Assembly: GCA_030690705.1 (NCBI GenBank)
Contig: JAUYGE010000259.1
Coordinates: 1-7,372, forward strand
DNA from: Dehalococcoidia bacterium
GTDB lineage: Bacteria > Chloroflexota > Dehalococcoidia > JAENJB01
Direction of reading: 5' to 3'
Length of the DNA stretch: 7,372 bases
This document shows positions 4,935 through 7,372 of this stretch, piece after piece. The notes beneath the pieces are model-generated. The model searched no databases and was not told the DNA's origin. It worked only from the letters and a program-made list of their open reading frames with translations. Each line of letters starts with the position of its first letter. Position 1 is the stretch's first letter. A program made the translations under genes and the position numbers.

Positions 4935-5573
4935 ATGACGACGCTCGTTTTGGACACTCAGAAGACAGCCATGCTCTTCTTCGACATGCTCAACGTCTAC
5001 TGCCGGCGCGGCGATGAGGCGGCCTTGAAGCGGACGGCCGTGCAGATTGCCAACTGCGTGCGGCTGATGGAAGCGTCCCGGCGGGCGGGAGTGCCCATCT
5101 TCCACGCCAAGGGAGAACACCGGCCTGATGGGGCGGACACGGCGTTCCTGCTGACCGATGCCGATTACAGCCTGAAGCCCTGGGCCGACCCTATTCATCC
5201 GTCGTGGGCCCTTCCCAAGGCGGTGCGCGGGAGCTGGGAGGGTGAGGTCATCGACGAGCTTAAGCCCCAGGCCGGCGACTATGTCATCCCCAAGCAACGC
5301 TGGAGCGCCTTCTATCAGACCAACTTGGAGCTTTCCCTACGCAACCGGGGTATCAACAACATTATCCTGGCAGGGGGTTCCACAGATGTGGGTATCGCCG
5401 CCACCGCTTACGATGCGAGGGACAGGGACTACAATCTGGTGATAGTGAGTGACGCGTGCTCGACGGCCCACCTGGAGGCCAACCACCGGCAGTTTATGGA
5501 CTACATCTTCCCCCGCATGGCGCGGGTGCGCACCACCGAGCAGGTGCTGGCGATGTTTTCCGCCCGCGCCTAG
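4935..5573 (+). CDS. Isochorismatase-fold hydrolase lacking the nucleophilic Cys
   Basis: This 212-aa protein has the isochorismatase/cysteine-hydrolase fold. AMLFFDM provides the catalytic Asp (D17) and DYVIPKQRWSAF the catalytic Lys (K120), with the usual R122/S124/F126 pattern after it. The third block, ILAGGSTDVGIAATAYDA, aligns with the family T-N-V-C-V motif, but Gly153 replaces the nucleophilic Cys. From memory, true isochorismatases such as PhzD and EntB also have Gly here and use Asp-driven chemistry rather than a thioester intermediate. The protein is therefore not a normal amidase; it may be an isochorismatase-like vinyl-ether hydrolase or catalytically changed. GGAGG (4923-4927) lies 7 nt before the ATG. 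Its own promoter is predicted, and the M24 gene follows after 31 nt, so a shared pathway is likely. The substrate is unknown. Confidence 0.85.
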   Translation: MTTLVLDTQKTAMLFFDMLNVYCRRGDEAALKRTAVQIANCVRLMEASRRAGVPIFHAKGEHRPDGADTAFLLTDADYSLKPWADPIHPSWALPKAVRGSWEGEVIDELKPQAGDYVIPKQRWSAFYQTNLELSLRNRGINNIILAGGSTDVGIAATAYDARDRDYNLVIVSDACSTAHLEANHRQFMDYIFPRMARVRTTEQVLAMFSARA

Positions 5574-5604
5574 ACTTAAGAGAGACGAAGGAGGTGGTTG
5601 ACCG

Positions 5605-6825
5605 ATGGAAAAGAAGCTGCCGGATATGTGGAAGCACATACCCAACCTCTCCCTGGAGGAAAGGGACGCCCGCTGGGAGAAGATTCGAGCGAGGATGTCC
5701 GGGGCAGGGCTCGATTGCTTGCTGGTTTGGAGTGGAGGCGGCGGGCACATCGACAATATCAGGTACGTGGCCCATGTGGGCGTGCCCGGCATCTGCCTCT
5801 TCCCGTTGAAGGGCGAGCCGGTGGTCTTCTCGGCGCGGCTGCGCTCGTACTATTACATCAAGGCGCAACACCGCTGGGTGCAGGACGTTCGCCCCGGTCC
5901 GTCACCCGCCAATGTGGCCAGGGCGCTGGCGGAACTGGGTCTGGAGAAGGGGAACATCGGCATCGTGGGCTTCGGTTCGAGCCGGTTCCGGCATTCCCCC
6001 GATGTCATCAACTATCGTTCCTACAAGGGGCTGCTCGATGCCCTGCCCGGAGCCACTCTGGTGGATGCCGGCTGGCTGCTGGACGAGGCGAGGATGCTCA
6101 AGAGCGCCGGGGAGATAGAGTTCCTTTACAAGGCCGCCGAGCTGGCCTACAAGATGTTTGAGGCCATGGTGAGCTCAGCCCGGCCCGGAGTCAAGGAGTG
6201 TGAGGTCTACGCCAACATGCTTCACGCCAGCCTGGCCAACGGGGGCGACGATGAGATGATTCTGCTGGACTCCGGCAACCCGCCCCTCCTTCACGGTAAG
6301 GGGCCTCCATACACCACGCGCCCGCTGGAGAAGGGCGATATCATCATCGTCGAATATCATGCGAACTACGGCGGCTATCTCATCGCCGTAGAGCATTCCC
6401 TGTCTCTGGGGAAGCCGAAGAAGCAGTTTCGGGAGATCCACCGGGTAAGTGAGGAATGCTACCACCAGGGAGTTTCCGTGATGCGGCCCGGTGTGGCCTT
6501 TGAGGAGGTGATTCAGGCTTTCCGGGAGCCGGCTGACAGAGCGGGCATGGCCTACATCGAGCTGGGTGTTTGCGGGCACGGCCTGTCTTCGCCGGAGTTC
6601 CCGAGCTGCGTCTACGGTGGCAAGGGAGGCGTCTTGCATGAACACGGGCTGGCCCAGATAGCTCCGATAAGGCTGCAGGAGAACATGGTCTTCGGCATCA
6701 ACGTGGACCTTCACAATCCGAAATTCAGCACCGATACCGGCCTGATGCTGGGGGATACCATCTGGGTCTCCGCGGATGGTCCCAGGCAGATGACCCGCAT
6801 TCCGGTGGAGTTCACTGTAGTATAA
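5605..6825 (+). CDS. M24 (pita-bread fold) protein with degenerate metal site
   Basis: The 406-aa protein has the two-domain layout of Xaa-Pro dipeptidases and creatinase: an N-terminal creatinase-like domain (about 20-155) and a C-terminal pita-bread domain (about 165-400). H230, the conserved substrate-contacting His, and H325 in GHG are kept. The other metal ligands are not: E250 replaces the first Asp, A261 the second Asp, N366 the first Glu (M-V-F-G-I-N) and G383 the last Glu (L-M-L-G-D-T). The second His of the GHG..HE motif is also missing. A normal dinuclear metal centre is therefore unlikely. Creatinase is a known metal-free member of this fold, so metal-independent C-N hydrolysis is one option and a non-enzymatic role another. 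A very strong ribosome-binding site, AAGGAGGTGG (5588-5597), precedes the ATG. It probably forms one transcript with the isochorismatase-fold gene. Confidence 0.85.
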   Translation: MEKKLPDMWKHIPNLSLEERDARWEKIRARMSGAGLDCLLVWSGGGGHIDNIRYVAHVGVPGICLFPLKGEPVVFSARLRSYYYIKAQHRWVQDVRPGPSPANVARALAELGLEKGNIGIVGFGSSRFRHSPDVINYRSYKGLLDALPGATLVDAGWLLDEARMLKSAGEIEFLYKAAELAYKMFEAMVSSARPGVKECEVYANMLHASLANGGDDEMILLDSGNPPLLHGKGPPYTTRPLEKGDIIIVEYHANYGGYLIAVEHSLSLGKPKKQFREIHRVSEECYHQGVSVMRPGVAFEEVIQAFREPADRAGMAYIELGVCGHGLSSPEFPSCVYGGKGGVLHEHGLAQIAPIRLQENMVFGINVDLHNPKFSTDTGLMLGDTIWVSADGPRQMTRIPVEFTVV

Positions 6826-6861
6826 TAGCTGTTCTACAAATCATTGACAGGAGACGTTCGG

Positions 6862-7372
6862 ATGAGCATCAGGATCAAGGACAATGTTACCTGGGTCGGC
6901 AAGGTGGACTGGGAGCTGAGGAAGTTCCACGGCGAGGAATACTCTACTCACCGCGGGTCTACATATAACTCATATCTGGTCCGGGACAAGCAGACGGTAC
7001 TGATCGACTCCGTCTGGTCACCTTACGCCGAGGAGTTTGTCCAGAACCTGAGAAACGAGATTGACCTCAAGGATATCAGCGCCATCATCGCGGCCCACGC
7101 GGAGCCCGACCACAGCGGGTCACTGCCTGAGCTATTGAAAGCCATACCCGGCACCCCGGTCTACTGCACTGCCAACGGAGCTAAGTCGCTGAAGGGACAC
7201 CATCATGAGGACTGGAATTTCAAGCCGGTGAAGACGGGAGACCGGCTGAGCATCGGGTCCAAAGAGCTCATCTTCATAGAGGCGCCGATGCTGCACTGGC
7301 CGGACACCCTGTTTTCCTATCTTACTGGGGACAACGTCCTCTTCAGCCAAGATGCTTTCGCTGAGCACTACG
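6862..7372 (+). CDS. fprA: Flavodiiron protein, N-terminal part (runs off the window)
   Basis: The first 170 residues are present; the gene continues beyond the window. This is the metallo-beta-lactamase-like domain of A-type flavodiiron proteins, which reduce O2 to water and/or NO to N2O at a diiron site with electrons from an FMN domain. All iron ligands expected in this part are visible: H79, E81 and D83 in the [13 protein letters not shown] motif, H145 in MLHWPDT and D164 in SQDAFAEHY. The last His and the flavodoxin domain would lie downstream. AGGAGA (6849-6854) precedes the ATG by 7 nt. The gene is 36 nt behind the M24 gene, so it may be the third gene of that operon, although a TATAAT at 6821-6826 could give separate expression. 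It marks an anaerobe or microaerophile protecting itself from oxygen or nitric oxide. Confidence 0.93.
   Translation, partial: MSIRIKDNVTWVGKVDWELRKFHGEEYSTHRGSTYNSYLVRDKQTVLIDSVWSPYAEEFVQNLRNEIDLKDISAIIAAHAEPDHSGSLPELLKAIPGTPVYCTANGAKSLKGHHHEDWNFKPVKTGDRLSIGSKELIFIEAPMLHWPDTLFSYLTGDNVLFSQDAFAEHY

Noticed and set aside
5598..6161. Plus-strand ORF of 187 codons overlapping the M24 gene start
   Set aside because: It begins at a TTG beside the strong ribosome-binding site, but the ATG at 5605 in the other frame gives a full-length, domain-consistent M24 protein.
6175..6714. Minus-strand ORF of 179 codons inside the M24 gene
   Set aside because: Antisense to conserved pita-bread motifs, with no recognisable domain; a coding shadow.
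6821..6826. Exact TATAAT spanning the stop codon of the M24 gene, before the flavodiiron gene
   Set aside because: No acceptable -35 hexamer lies 16-18 bp upstream (6798-6803 reads CATTCC), so I do not list it as a promoter. It could still be a weak internal start.

Overview
The window is a GC-rich stretch of about 7.4 kb. The gene content suggests an anaerobic or microaerophilic bacterium that handles sulfur and oxygen stress: a flavodiiron protein, a 2[4Fe-4S] ferredoxin, a DsrE/YedF-type sulfur protein, a sulfide:quinone-reductase-like flavoprotein and a nitroreductase. The nested inverted repeat beginning TGTCATTCTGAG near the left end, together with the gene style, makes me favour a Chloroflexota (Dehalococcoidia-like) genome. 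That is an impression from memory, not a demonstrated assignment.

Layout. (1) Positions 33-117 hold a palindromic intergenic repeat. A consensus-like promoter at 154-182 follows and leads into a small unrecognised gene (206-538), then a nitroreductase-family flavoprotein (558-1274), both on +. (2) A 7-bp-stem hairpin at 1276-1292 separates this pair from a convergent minus-strand pair: a SHOCT-domain membrane protein (2416-2063) followed by a lipoprotein with two related PepSY-like repeats (2031-1294). Both carry Met/Gly-rich tracts. Positions 2417-2627 (211 nt) hold no gene, and I found no convincing promoter or terminator there. (3) A tight minus-strand operon runs 4747 to 2628: an ArsR-family regulator, a predicted 16-codon leader ORF overlapping the next start codon, a DsrE/YedF-like protein, a ferredoxin and an SQR-like FAD oxidoreductase. 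A clear sigma-70-type promoter lies upstream, with a perfect 20-bp palindrome at its start site. (4) Divergently, on +, come an isochorismatase-fold hydrolase (4935-5573), an M24 'pita-bread' protein (5605-6825) and the N-terminal 170 residues of a flavodiiron protein (6862 to the window end). The first has its own TTGACA promoter.

How they may work together. The minus operon looks like a self-regulated reactive-sulfur module. The regulator would sense a thiol, persulfide or metal signal and control a sulfur carrier plus an FAD/ferredoxin redox pair. The flavodiiron protein is an O2/NO-reducing enzyme. The two plus-strand hydrolase-fold proteins are unusual as a pair: the first has Gly where cysteine hydrolases have the nucleophile, and the second has lost most of the M24 metal ligands. 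They may catalyse metal-free and Cys-free chemistry on an unknown small molecule.
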